DNA from: Geobacter argillaceus | GTDB lineage: Bacteria; Desulfobacterota; Desulfuromonadia; Geobacterales; DSM-12255 | NCBI RefSeq assembly: GCF_007830735.1 | Contig: NZ_VLLN01000009.1 | Location: forward strand, 84,449-148,448 | Direction: 5' to 3' | DNA length: 64,000 nt | Shown here: piece after piece, positions 45,845-54,205 of the stretch | Numbering within the stretch: the stretch's first letter is position 1 | Layout of the letters: every line of letters begins with the position of its first letter | Notes under the pieces: generated by a model | What the model saw: only the letters and a program-made list of their open reading frames with translations | What the model was told of the DNA's origin: nothing | The model's database searches: none | Position numbers and translations under genes: made by a program

Positions 45845-46095
45845 CGCCTTTCCAGCGCTGGAAACGACGGATGCTCAAACACCTCCGCCTCATGGAGTCC
45901 TGGGTAATTTTCTTTCTCCTTGGTCTCATCATGATGAACTACCCGTTCATCCACATCTTCAACAAAAATGTGGATGTATTCGGCTTCCCACTGCTGTTTC
46001 TCTACCTGATGGGGGGGTGGGCAGTCTCCATCTGCGTCATCTACCTCTTCACCAAAGCCATGGAGGATAACAACCACAAGGAGGAACGCCATTGA
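45841..46095 (+). CDS. Small two-helix membrane protein preceding the SLC5-phosphatase
   Basis: The 84-residue protein has two membrane segments (WVIFFLLGLIMMNYPFIHIF and FLYLMGGWAVSICVIYLFTK) between basic and acidic/basic ends. Small two-helix proteins encoded just before SLC5-type symporters often act as their accessory subunit. It overlaps both neighbours: ATGA with the kinase fusion and TTGA with the large gene downstream. AAGGAGG near its end is the ribosome binding site of that next gene. Confidence 0.83.
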   Translation: MTPFQRWKRRMLKHLRLMESWVIFFLLGLIMMNYPFIHIFNKNVDVFGFPLLFLYLMGGWAVSICVIYLFTKAMEDNNHKEERH

Positions 46096-49000
46096 GCGTT
46101 GGCCTGGAAACGGTCGTTGGGGTTTCCCTCCTCTATGTGATCCTGCTCTTCCTGGTCGCCTATTACGCCCATGTAAAAGGAGAACAGGGCGAAAGCATTG
46201 TCTCGAACCCCTACATCTACTCCCTGTCGATAGCCGTCTACTGCACCTCGTGGACCTTTTACGGCAGTGTCGGCAAGGCTGCCACCACCGGCTTGGACTT
46301 CATCCTCATCTACCTGGGGCCATCCCTTACCGCCTTTTCCTGGTGGCTGATCCTGCGGAAGATCATCCGGATCAGCAAGGAAAACAATATCACCTCCATC
46401 GCCGACTTCCTCAGTTCCCGTTATGGCAAATCCCAATGGCTGGGAGCCCTGATCACGGTCATCGCCATCCTGGGGATCGTCCCCTATGTAGCCCTACAGC
46501 TGAAAGCGGTCTCCACCACCTTCCAGATCATCTGTGGCAACCAGTACCTCTGCATCCCCGAGAACATCTTCGGCCCCGGCACCGTTGTCCATTCCGGCTT
46601 CATCGCCGCCCTTATCCTCAGCGCCTTTGGCGTCATCTTCGGGGCACGCAGCCTGAGATCGTCGGAGCGCCATGAAGGGCTGGTGGCGGCCATTGCCCTT
46701 GAATCGATCGTCAAACTGGTTACGTTTCTGATCGTAGGGATATTTGTCACTTTTTTCCTGTTCGATGGTTTCTCCGACATATTCTCCCGACTGAAGACAC
46801 AGGTTGCCGTGTATGACCGTCTGACCACCCTGGGCGGAGATACCGAGTCCGATTACGCCAACTGGTTTACCATGCTTTTTCTTTCCATGAGCGGCATCAT
46901 GCTGCTCCCCCGCCAGTTCCACATCATGGTGATCGAAAACTCGTCGGAAGAGCATATCAAGGAGGCGATGTGGCGGTTCCCGGCCTACCTCTTTGCCATC
47001 AACCTCTTTGTCATCCCGATCGCCTTTGGCGGCATCCTGTTCACCGGCAGCACCAAGGGAGCCGATTATTTCGTCCTGTCACTCCCGCTCCTGAGCGGTC
47101 ACTCGTGGATCGCTCTTCTTGCCTTCCTGGGCGGGTTCTCCGCCTCAGCAGGGATGATCATGACCGAATCGGTGGCGGTATCAACCATGTTCCTCAACCA
47201 CCTGGTCATGCCGATCGTGGTCAAGCTGACTCCGCGATCGTGGTTTCCGCTGCTCCTCATCAACCTCAAGCGGTTCGGCATTTTCCTCGTCGTCTTTCTC
47301 GGTTATTCCTACAACCTGATGATGGGAGACACCTACACCCTGGTGAACATGGGGCTGATCTCCTTCGCTGCGGCCGCCCAGTTCGCTCCGGCCATGCTGG
47401 GTGGACTCTACTGGCACCGCGGAAACAAGGCGGGAGCCATCAGCGGCATCCTCTGCGGTTTTCTGGTCTGGTTCTACTCGCTGCTGCTCCCCTCGTTCAT
47501 CATATCCGGCTGGTGGAAAACGGACATCCTGGAGAAGGGGCCTTTTGGCATGGTGTTGCTGAGGCCAACCGAGCTGTTCGGCCTCTCGGGATTGGATATC
47601 TGGACCCATTCCCTCTTCTGGAGCATGTTTTTCAATGCCGGCTGCTACCTCTTCTGCTCGATCGCCCTGAGACAGGGGGACAAAGAGCGGGACCAGGTAC
47701 GAAAATTCGTGGACGTGTTCCGGCCAAAGGGGGAAGAACCCCGCTGGGAAACAAAGCGCCTGTCAAAGCCGGTAACCGTCATGCAGTTCGTCACCCTGCT
47801 GGCCAAGTTCACCGGCGAGCCCCAGGCATATGCGGCGATCGGCGAATACCTGGGTAACCGCGAGATCGACGAGAAAGGCGGCGTTTCGGAGTTCGAACTC
47901 CCCAACCTCAAACGGTTCGTTGAAAAAACCCTGGCAGGCTCGGTCGGCGCGGCAGCCGCCGGCGCCATCGTTGAAAGCTACCTGTCGGACGTGGGCTCGA
48001 AGATGGAACCTTTTTACGACATCTTCAGCTCGGTACGAACCTCTCTGGAGGAGAGCAGCGAGGCGCTCTACGTCCGGCTCAAGGCATCCGAGATCATGAA
48101 CCGGTCCCTTGACCTCCGGATCATTATGGAAGATCTGCTGGAGCTGCTGAACAAGGAGTTCAAGTTCGATCTGGCCGTAATCAGGACCGTGGACAGTACC
48201 GGTGCTCTTCGAGTGCAAAGCTTCAAAGGGATTGAGGTGGACGCAATCCTCGGCAACACCATTGTCCCGGAGGTCGACTCCTATATCGGCGAGGCGTTTC
48301 TCACCAATAAAGCCCAGTTTGTCAACGACGCGAGAAACATCACCAAAGCCCATACCCAGGCGATCCTGGCGCGACAGAACTTCAGCTCGTTCGCCCATAT
48401 CCCCATTGCCAGGGAAGGTGAGCCAGCCACCGGCATCCTGTCGGTCTTCTCGATCAACATCGTCGGCCTCTTTACGGAACAATTCCTCGATCTGCTGGCC
48501 AGCCTGGCCGGCCAACTGGCCCAGGCGGTCAAGATCGTCGAAGAACGGGAAGCGCGGGAGCAGGAGCGGAAAGAAAAGGAAAAGGCCCTTCTGGAAACCG
48601 CCCGGGTCACCAGGGACATGGAACTGGCCAAGCAGATCCAGCACTCGCTCCTCCCCGACACCCCACCGTCCATTCCGGGGATAGAACTTGCCAGCCGCTG
48701 CATTCCGGCTACCCACATCGGTGGCGATTATTACGATTACTTCCCGCGAAGCCCGGAGATCATCGACTTCGTGATTGCCGACGTTTCCGGACACAGTGTC
48801 GGTGCGGCCCTGATCATGGTGGAAACCAGGTCGGTACTCAGGGCGCAGGTCATGACCACCTCCAGCACCGGCAACATCATCAAACAGCTGAACAGCTTGC
48901 TCTACGAAGACCTTTCCCGGGCTGAACTCTTCATCAGCATGTTCTACGCCAAATATGACGCCCGGGACAGGACCCTCAGCTATTCCAGCGCCGGCCATAA

Positions 49001-49337
49001 TCAACCGCTGCTGTACCGGTATCGTGAAAGGAGTTGCGAAGAGCTCGATGCCGAAGGGATGATCCTGGGGGTTAAGCCGGATGTGGAGTTCGAGGAAAAA
49101 CGGCTCGCGATGGCCCCGGGAGATGTCCTCTTGCTGTACACCGACGGAATAACCGAAGCGGAAAACGAAGCCGGGGAGATGTTCGGCACAGAGCGGTTGA
49201 TGGCTGCCCTGAAGCGGGAAGTCGATGGGAACGCGGCGACCATCGTGGAGGGGATCTACCGGGAAGTGAGATCCTTTACCCGCATCGAAATTCAGACCGA
49301 CGACATATCGGTAGTCGTCCTGAAAGTGCTGTTGTAA
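46092..49337 (+). CDS. SLC5-type transporter fused to GAF and SpoIIE/PP2C phosphatase
   Basis: The 1081-residue protein joins a full sodium:solute-symporter-like domain to a phosphatase. Residues about 1-530 have some thirteen membrane segments, with YCTSWTFYGSVGKAATTGLD near 50 resembling the CbrA-type sensor family. A linker follows, then GAF (about 665-815), a short coiled coil, and PP2C from 840. The phosphatase metal-binding motifs are intact: GGDYYDYF near 876, IADVSGHSVGAAL near 895 and YTDGITEAENE near 1015, then DDISVVVL. It should dephosphorylate the STAS protein encoded next in response to a solute or ion. TTG 46092 is set by GGAGG seven bases upstream. Confidence 0.93.
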   Translation: MSVGLETVVGVSLLYVILLFLVAYYAHVKGEQGESIVSNPYIYSLSIAVYCTSWTFYGSVGKAATTGLDFILIYLGPSLTAFSWWLILRKIIRISKENNITSIADFLSSRYGKSQWLGALITVIAILGIVPYVALQLKAVSTTFQIICGNQYLCIPENIFGPGTVVHSGFIAALILSAFGVIFGARSLRSSERHEGLVAAIALESIVKLVTFLIVGIFVTFFLFDGFSDIFSRLKTQVAVYDRLTTLGGDTESDYANWFTMLFLSMSGIMLLPRQFHIMVIENSSEEHIKEAMWRFPAYLFAINLFVIPIAFGGILFTGSTKGADYFVLSLPLLSGHSWIALLAFLGGFSASAGMIMTESVAVSTMFLNHLVMPIVVKLTPRSWFPLLLINLKRFGIFLVVFLGYSYNLMMGDTYTLVNMGLISFAAAAQFAPAMLGGLYWHRGNKAGAISGILCGFLVWFYSLLLPSFIISGWWKTDILEKGPFGMVLLRPTELFGLSGLDIWTHSLFWSMFFNAGCYLFCSIALRQGDKERDQVRKFVDVFRPKGEEPRWETKRLSKPVTVMQFVTLLAKFTGEPQAYAAIGEYLGNREIDEKGGVSEFELPNLKRFVEKTLAGSVGAAAAGAIVESYLSDVGSKMEPFYDIFSSVRTSLEESSEALYVRLKASEIMNRSLDLRIIMEDLLELLNKEFKFDLAVIRTVDSTGALRVQSFKGIEVDAILGNTIVPEVDSYIGEAFLTNKAQFVNDARNITKAHTQAILARQNFSSFAHIPIAREGEPATGILSVFSINIVGLFTEQFLDLLASLAGQLAQAVKIVEEREAREQERKEKEKALLETARVTRDMELAKQIQHSLLPDTPPSIPGIELASRCIPATHIGGDYYDYFPRSPEIIDFVIADVSGHSVGAALIMVETRSVLRAQVMTTSSTGNIIKQLNSLLYEDLSRAELFISMFYAKYDARDRTLSYSSAGHNQPLLYRYRERSCEELDAEGMILGVKPDVEFEEKRLAMAPGDVLLLYTDGITEAENEAGEMFGTERLMAALKREVDGNAATIVEGIYREVRSFTRIEIQTDDISVVVLKVLL

Positions 49338-49429
49338 CAAAAGAACGCGTCAGGGTGTCGCGAAGACGCCAATGATGTGCAATAATGATTATAGAATTAA
49401 AAATCGACGGCCACACGAGGAGGATTGTC

Positions 49430-49765
49430 ATGAACCTGAAATCCGAGATACGAAACAATGTCGTCATTCTGGAAGTGCAGGAAGAGCGGCTCGATGCCCA
49501 CAACTCAGGAGACCTGAAAGCGGCCATGCTGAAGTTCTATGAAGAGGGAAACAAGAATATCCTGATCGACCTGAAAGATGTCCGGTTCATCGACAGTTCC
49601 GGACTCGGCGCCCTGGTGTCGGGATTCAAGAATGCCATCTCCCACCAGGGGAACCTCAAGCTGGCCTCTTTACAGCCTCAGGTCAAGTCGATGTTCGAAC
49701 TCACCCGTCTACACCGTGTTTTCGAAATATTCCCCTCCCTGACCGAAGCCATTGAAAGCCTCTAA
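49430..49765 (+). CDS. STAS-domain anti-anti-sigma factor (RsbV/SpoIIAA type)
   Basis: The 111-residue protein is a single STAS domain. The phosphorylation loop FIDSSGLGALVSGFKNA lies at residues 53-69, and one of the two serines should be the acceptor. In the SpoIIAA/RsbV scheme the unphosphorylated form captures the RsbW-type kinase, and the SpoIIE-type phosphatase restores it. ATG 49430 follows GAGGAGG; the 15-codon upstream extension is unneeded. It lies 92 bases after the phosphatase gene and 10 before the kinase gene. Confidence 0.93.
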   Translation: MNLKSEIRNNVVILEVQEERLDAHNSGDLKAAMLKFYEEGNKNILIDLKDVRFIDSSGLGALVSGFKNAISHQGNLKLASLQPQVKSMFELTRLHRVFEIFPSLTEAIESL

Positions 49766-49775
49766 GGATAAGGTC

Positions 49776-50201
49776 ATGGGCGACAACTCTATTGCCGTTG
49801 AAATCAAGGTTCCAAACCAGACCCGCTACCTCAGCCTGATCGGCCGTATCGGAGAAGACGTGGCACGGGAGCTGAACCGCTATTCCGGTGACCGTGAGAC
49901 CCTGGCCTATCACATCAACCTGGTCCTCACGGAAGCCATGGTGAATGCCATCAAGTATGCCGGCGCCGGTGGTGAGGAGGAGACGGTCCACATCCGCATC
50001 CATATCACCGATGACGCACTGGCCATCAAGGTGTTCGACCATGGCCAGGGATTCGACATCAACAATATTCCGGATCCGGATTTTGAAACGATAGAAGATC
50101 GGGGACGGGGTATCTTCCTGATCAGGTCCCTGATGGATTCGGTCTGCTACCGTAAGGCAGCGGATGGCAACGTGCTGGAGATGATCAAGAAACTGACATG
50201 A
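49776..50201 (+). CDS. RsbW-type anti-sigma factor serine kinase
   Basis: The 141-residue protein is a HATPase_c_2 kinase. The N box is LVLTEAMVNAIKYAG near residue 46, G1 FDHGQGFDINN near 87, and G2 EDRGRGIFLIRSLMD near 108. In partner switching it phosphorylates the STAS protein and binds a client such as a sigma factor. No sigma factor or other client gene is adjacent, so the output is unknown. ATG 49776 follows AAGGATAAGG. The gene ends 16 bases from convergent lgt. Confidence 0.92.
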   Translation: MGDNSIAVEIKVPNQTRYLSLIGRIGEDVARELNRYSGDRETLAYHINLVLTEAMVNAIKYAGAGGEEETVHIRIHITDDALAIKVFDHGQGFDINNIPDPDFETIEDRGRGIFLIRSLMDSVCYRKAADGNVLEMIKKLT

Positions 50202-50217
50202 GCGGTACGAACGAGGC

Positions 50218-51000
50218 TTACCGGGGGCGTTGTCCCCGATACAGTCGCCAAAGCATTATCCCACCCACCACGAGCATCGGCAGGCTCAGCAGTTGGCCCA
50301 TGGTGGCCACGCTGGCAATGAACCCTATCTGCTGATCCGGCTCGCGGAAGTTTTCGACCACAAATCTGAACAGACCATAACCGGCGATAAAGGTCCAAAA
50401 GATGGCGCCGTCGGGGTGCCGGCGACCGGAAATCGTCCGCAGGACGGCAAACAGCACAACCCCCTCCAGGAATGCCTCATAGAGTTGAGACGGGTGGCGG
50501 GACAGTGGGCCGCCGCCGGGAAAGACAATCCCCCACGGCATATCGGTCGTTCTCCCGAACAGCTCGCCATTGATGAAGTTGCCGATCCGGCCGAGCCCCA
50601 GACCGATCGGCGCCGGCAGAAAGCTGAGATCGGCCAGTTGCCAGAAACCGAGCCCTTTCTTCCTGCCGAACAGGTAACCGGCAATAATCCCCCCGATGAG
50701 CCCGCCGTGGAACGACATCCCCCCTTCCCAGACCGCAAACAGCTTCAATGGATGAGAGAGATAGTAGGAGAGGTTGTAGAAGAGGATGTAGCCGAAACGG
50801 CCGCCGAGCACGATCCCCAAGGCAACGGAGAACACCAGGTCCGCCACATCGTCCTTGGTGAGCGGCAGTTGCTTGCGGCGCGCTGCGTCACGGATCAGAA
50901 AGTACGCCGCGGCAAAACCGAGGATATACATCAGTCCGTACCAGCGGAACTCCAGGGGACCGAGACGGAGGAATACCGGATCTATTGTAGGGAATGTCAT
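50218..51000 (-). CDS. lgt: Prolipoprotein diacylglyceryl transferase
   Basis: The 260-residue inner-membrane enzyme attaches diacylglycerol to the lipobox cysteine of prolipoproteins. Seven membrane segments are seen, with the conserved YGLMYILGF (catalytic-His region variant) near residue 21, GGMSFHGGLIGG near 95, and the Lgt signature IGLGLGRIGNFINGELFGR near 133. CACAGGAT precedes the ATG. It is not linked in function to the neighbouring signalling genes; it would process the Pal-like, M48 and cytochrome lipoproteins in this window. Confidence 0.95.
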   Translation of the reverse strand: MTFPTIDPVFLRLGPLEFRWYGLMYILGFAAAYFLIRDAARRKQLPLTKDDVADLVFSVALGIVLGGRFGYILFYNLSYYLSHPLKLFAVWEGGMSFHGGLIGGIIAGYLFGRKKGLGFWQLADLSFLPAPIGLGLGRIGNFINGELFGRTTDMPWGIVFPGGGPLSRHPSQLYEAFLEGVVLFAVLRTISGRRHPDGAIFWTFIAGYGLFRFVVENFREPDQQIGFIASVATMGQLLSLPMLVVGGIMLWRLYRGQRPR

Positions 51001-51160
51001 CTGTTATCCTGTGGAGCCGATTGCACCGGCTGACTCCAGCAAAAAGGGAGGGGCTTCGAAACGCTGGCGAAATTAGCACCTGAGAGGTCAGCGGTCAAGC
51101 TGAATCATGCCTCATAATCAGGCAATGGGAACATACTCACGGTAGGCGTTCCTTCATGGC

Positions 51161-51724
51161 CTATGGCTCAGACAGTTCCCGTGAGCACTCTCGTATAATC
51201 TTCTCAATCTCCTCATCACTGACCTCCGGTAGCAGAACCGCCCCAAGATCATCTTTTTCCACACAGGTGATCCCTGGATATCGCTGCTCAAGGCCGCGTA
51301 GTTCGCTGGCCTGGCTTTTCACGGTTGCAAGCAGCCGGCGACGTTCCACCTCCATGTCGAACTTCTCGATAGCTGAACGAAGTGCCAGGATCAATTCGTG
51401 GTCGTTCCAAGGCTTGGTGAAGAAACGATATATTTCTCCGCTGTTGACCGCCTTCATGGTCGACTCGACACTGGCATGCCCGGTCAGCATGATCCTGACC
51501 GTATCAGGGTACTGTTCACGCACCTTGGCAAGGAATATGGCGCCACTGATCCCCGGCATCTGCTCATCGGAAACAACCACCTTGAAGCGCTGCGCCGCCA
51601 TGAGACGAAGGGCTTCATCACCGCTCGTGGCAACGAAAACTTCGTACGGCTCTTCCATCAGCGCCCGCTTGAGCGCAGCAAGTACATTTACTTCGTCGTC
51701 GACCAGCAATATCGAATTGTTCAT
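51161..51724 (-). CDS. Response regulator with short C-terminal extension
   Basis: The 187-residue protein has a receiver domain (LLVDDEVN; phosphoacceptor in VVVSDEQMPGISG near residue 52; Lys in FFTKPWNDHEL near 103), then a coiled-coil-like linker (VERRRLLATVKSQASELRGL) and a 45-residue tail of unknown function ending ECSRELSEP. AAAAGGAG precedes the ATG. It is the last gene of the signalling operon, 28 bases after the receiver-GspE gene. The F/Y-x-TKPWND pattern is shared by the operon's other receivers. Confidence 0.9.
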   Translation of the reverse strand: MNNSILLVDDEVNVLAALKRALMEEPYEVFVATSGDEALRLMAAQRFKVVVSDEQMPGISGAIFLAKVREQYPDTVRIMLTGHASVESTMKAVNSGEIYRFFTKPWNDHELILALRSAIEKFDMEVERRRLLATVKSQASELRGLEQRYPGITCVEKDDLGAVLLPEVSDEEIEKIIRECSRELSEP

Positions 51725-51752
51725 TACAGGGCTCCTTTTATCTGCGTGACCT

Positions 51753-54191
51753 CTAATGGCTTGCATGGACAGGTGTCGTCTCCTTGGCGTGACCGCAGAA
51801 AGGACAGCTGAGCCACTCCTCTTCCAGGTGGACCTTGCAGAACGAGCAGATATTGCGGCGGAACGTGCCGCAGTAGGGACAGAAGTTAAACTTGGCATCT
51901 ATGAGCCGCTCGCAATGCTCGCAGCTCCGCTCATTGCCGGTTTGCGGTCCAATGACGCGCAGGATTTCCTCCAGGGTCGTTGCCCCCTGGCGCACCTTTT
52001 CCAGGCCGTCCTCGATCAGGGTCCGCATACCATCGGCCCGAGCCATCTCCAGCAGTTCGGATTCGCGATAGGAACTGCTGATGAACTGGCGATAGTCGTC
52101 ATTCATAAGAAAAAGCTCAAAGATACCGAGTCGCCCATAGTAGCCGGTATGGTTGCACTTGTCACACCCCTTGCCTCGCAACAGAGGGCTGGCGAAAAAC
52201 CCGGCCGGGACCCGCAGCAGCCTGAGCAGTTCGGCATCGGGCTCAATCGGCTCTCGACAATGGGTGCATACCTTCCGTACCAGGCGCTGGGCCATGATCC
52301 CCTCAAGGGCGGACGCCAGTATGTACGGTTTGATCTCCATATCCATGAGCCTGGTGATAGAGGCAACGGAACTGTTGGTGTGCAGCGTGGAGAGTACCAT
52401 ATGCCCGGTTAGTGCCGCCTTGAACGCCACATCAGCCGTATCGAAATCACGGATCTCACCGACCATGATGACATCGGGGTCCTGTCGCAGGGTGGCCCGG
52501 AGGACCTGAGCAAAGTTCAGGCCGATCTTCTCACGGACCGAGACCTGGTTCGCCTCCTCCAGGAAATACTCCACTGGTTCCTCGATGGTTTCGAAGTTCT
52601 TGCTCTGCTCAATCATGGCAGAGAGTATGGAATAAAGCATGGTGGTCTTACCGCTCCCGGTCGGGCCGGTACTGATGATCACCCCCTGGGGCTTGCGGGT
52701 GATGATACCTATCTTACGCAGATCGTCGGGCAGCACCCCCAGTTCGTCCAGGCTGCGGATGGATGCGCTCTTGTCCAACAATCTGAGCACAATCTTTTCG
52801 CCGTTCATGGTGGGAAGGGTGGAAACCCGCATATCGACAATGCGTGTGCCGCTCTTCACCGTGATCCGGCCGTCCTGGGGTCTGCGCCTCTCGGAGATGT
52901 CCATCTTGGCCAGGATCTTCACCCGGGAGACAACTGCCGGATGAAGATCGACCGGAACCTTGATCTTGGCGTGAAGCATCCCGTCGATCCGGTAACGGAC
53001 CAGGGTATACTTGGTCTTCGGTTCAATGTGGATGTCGCTGGCCCGGTAGCGAATCGCCTCGGTGATGACGGCATTCACGATGCGGATGATCGGCGGCACT
53101 TCGGAAGAGCCGATCAGTTCCTGTAGATTGACATCCCTTTCCTCATCATCGATGACGATGTCGATCTCATCAAGTGGCTCCAGATCGGCGTAATCATCGG
53201 CCTCGGCGACTCCGTCCACATTCTCGCCGTAAAAGCTCTGGAGCCGTGCCAGGATCTCGCTGCTGCCCGCAAGCAGAGCTGTCACCTTGAGCCCGGTCAT
53301 CGTGGCGATGTTGTCGCACTTGTAGATATCTGACGGATCGGCCATGACAACCGTCAGCGTTCTGCTGTCGAGCTTCACCGGCAGGATGCGGTTTTTTTCG
53401 CACAGCTCCTTGGGGAGAAATCTGACGGTCGCCGGATTCAGTTGGATCTCGCGCAGGTCCAGGTACTCGATGTTCAGGTGACTCTGCATCGCCTTGAGGA
53501 TGCGTGACTCCGAGGCAAGCCCGAGACGCACGACAGCGTCGCTAAGGAATTCGCCTCCATTCAGGGAGCGCTGCACCCGGTCCAGGTCCTCTTGTTTCAG
53601 CACCCCCTCCTTCACCAGAATGCTTCCCATCATACCGCGGTTCTCGTCGAACATCCCTGCGTAGTTCCTGATCTTCTGCTGCTGCGTGCGAGTCAGGTCG
53701 CGCAGCTTGCGGTTTTCCCGCATCAGCACGTACTGCTGTAGAGCGAGGCTTACCGTCAGCCGCAGGTCTTCGTCGTTCCACGGCTTAGTGATAAACTTGT
53801 AGACAGCACCGTCCTTTACTGCCCCCATGATGGAATTGACGTCGGCATACCCGGTCAGCATGATCCGGATGGTCTCCGGCCACCGCTCCTTGATGACTTT
53901 GAGAAGTTCTGCACCAGTCATCCCTGGCATCCGGTGGTCGGAAACCACCAAGTGCACCTTCTGAGCCTCCAGCAGGCTCAGCGCCTTATCCGCCGACGCC
54001 GCCGTCAGTATCTCATAGTTTTCTTCCATGAAGATCCGTCGCATGGCCGAGAGGACCCCTTCCTCGTCGTCCACGAAAAGAAGCGAGAAAATCTGCTCTT
54101 CCTCGGCACCGGTCCCGGCAGAATCGGCCATGATCGTTTCGCCATCGGTTGCCGGTGAGGCAGCTTTAAATAGTTCGGAATACTTTGACAT
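51753..54191 (-). CDS. Receiver domain fused to GspE/PilB-type ATPase with zinc ribbons
   Basis: The 812-residue protein begins with a receiver (LFVDDEEG, VVSDHRMPGMTG near residue 84, FITKPWNDED), followed by a coiled coil. An MshEN/GspE N-domain at about 190-330 (LGLASESRILKAMQSHLNIEYL) comes next. Then a complete secretion ATPase: Walker A GPTGSGKTTML near 515, Walker B DPDVIMVGEIRD near 575, the His box GHMVLSTLHTN, and a CTHC...CDKC tetracysteine near 650-685. The last 50 residues carry further CxxC pairs (CEHC, CPYC, CSFC, CPFC), a double zinc ribbon. Such ATPases power pilus extension or type II secretion; here activity is probably phosphorylation-gated. Confidence 0.93.
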   Translation of the reverse strand: MSKYSELFKAASPATDGETIMADSAGTGAEEEQIFSLLFVDDEEGVLSAMRRIFMEENYEILTAASADKALSLLEAQKVHLVVSDHRMPGMTGAELLKVIKERWPETIRIMLTGYADVNSIMGAVKDGAVYKFITKPWNDEDLRLTVSLALQQYVLMRENRKLRDLTRTQQQKIRNYAGMFDENRGMMGSILVKEGVLKQEDLDRVQRSLNGGEFLSDAVVRLGLASESRILKAMQSHLNIEYLDLREIQLNPATVRFLPKELCEKNRILPVKLDSRTLTVVMADPSDIYKCDNIATMTGLKVTALLAGSSEILARLQSFYGENVDGVAEADDYADLEPLDEIDIVIDDEERDVNLQELIGSSEVPPIIRIVNAVITEAIRYRASDIHIEPKTKYTLVRYRIDGMLHAKIKVPVDLHPAVVSRVKILAKMDISERRRPQDGRITVKSGTRIVDMRVSTLPTMNGEKIVLRLLDKSASIRSLDELGVLPDDLRKIGIITRKPQGVIISTGPTGSGKTTMLYSILSAMIEQSKNFETIEEPVEYFLEEANQVSVREKIGLNFAQVLRATLRQDPDVIMVGEIRDFDTADVAFKAALTGHMVLSTLHTNSSVASITRLMDMEIKPYILASALEGIMAQRLVRKVCTHCREPIEPDAELLRLLRVPAGFFASPLLRGKGCDKCNHTGYYGRLGIFELFLMNDDYRQFISSSYRESELLEMARADGMRTLIEDGLEKVRQGATTLEEILRVIGPQTGNERSCEHCERLIDAKFNFCPYCGTFRRNICSFCKVHLEEEWLSCPFCGHAKETTPVHASH

Positions 54192-54205
54192 GTCCCTTCC
54201 TGTGA

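Noticed and set aside
47763..49340. Reverse-strand frame of 525 codons
   Set aside because: It is antisense to the GAF and phosphatase part of the SLC5 fusion, whose motifs are complete on the plus strand.
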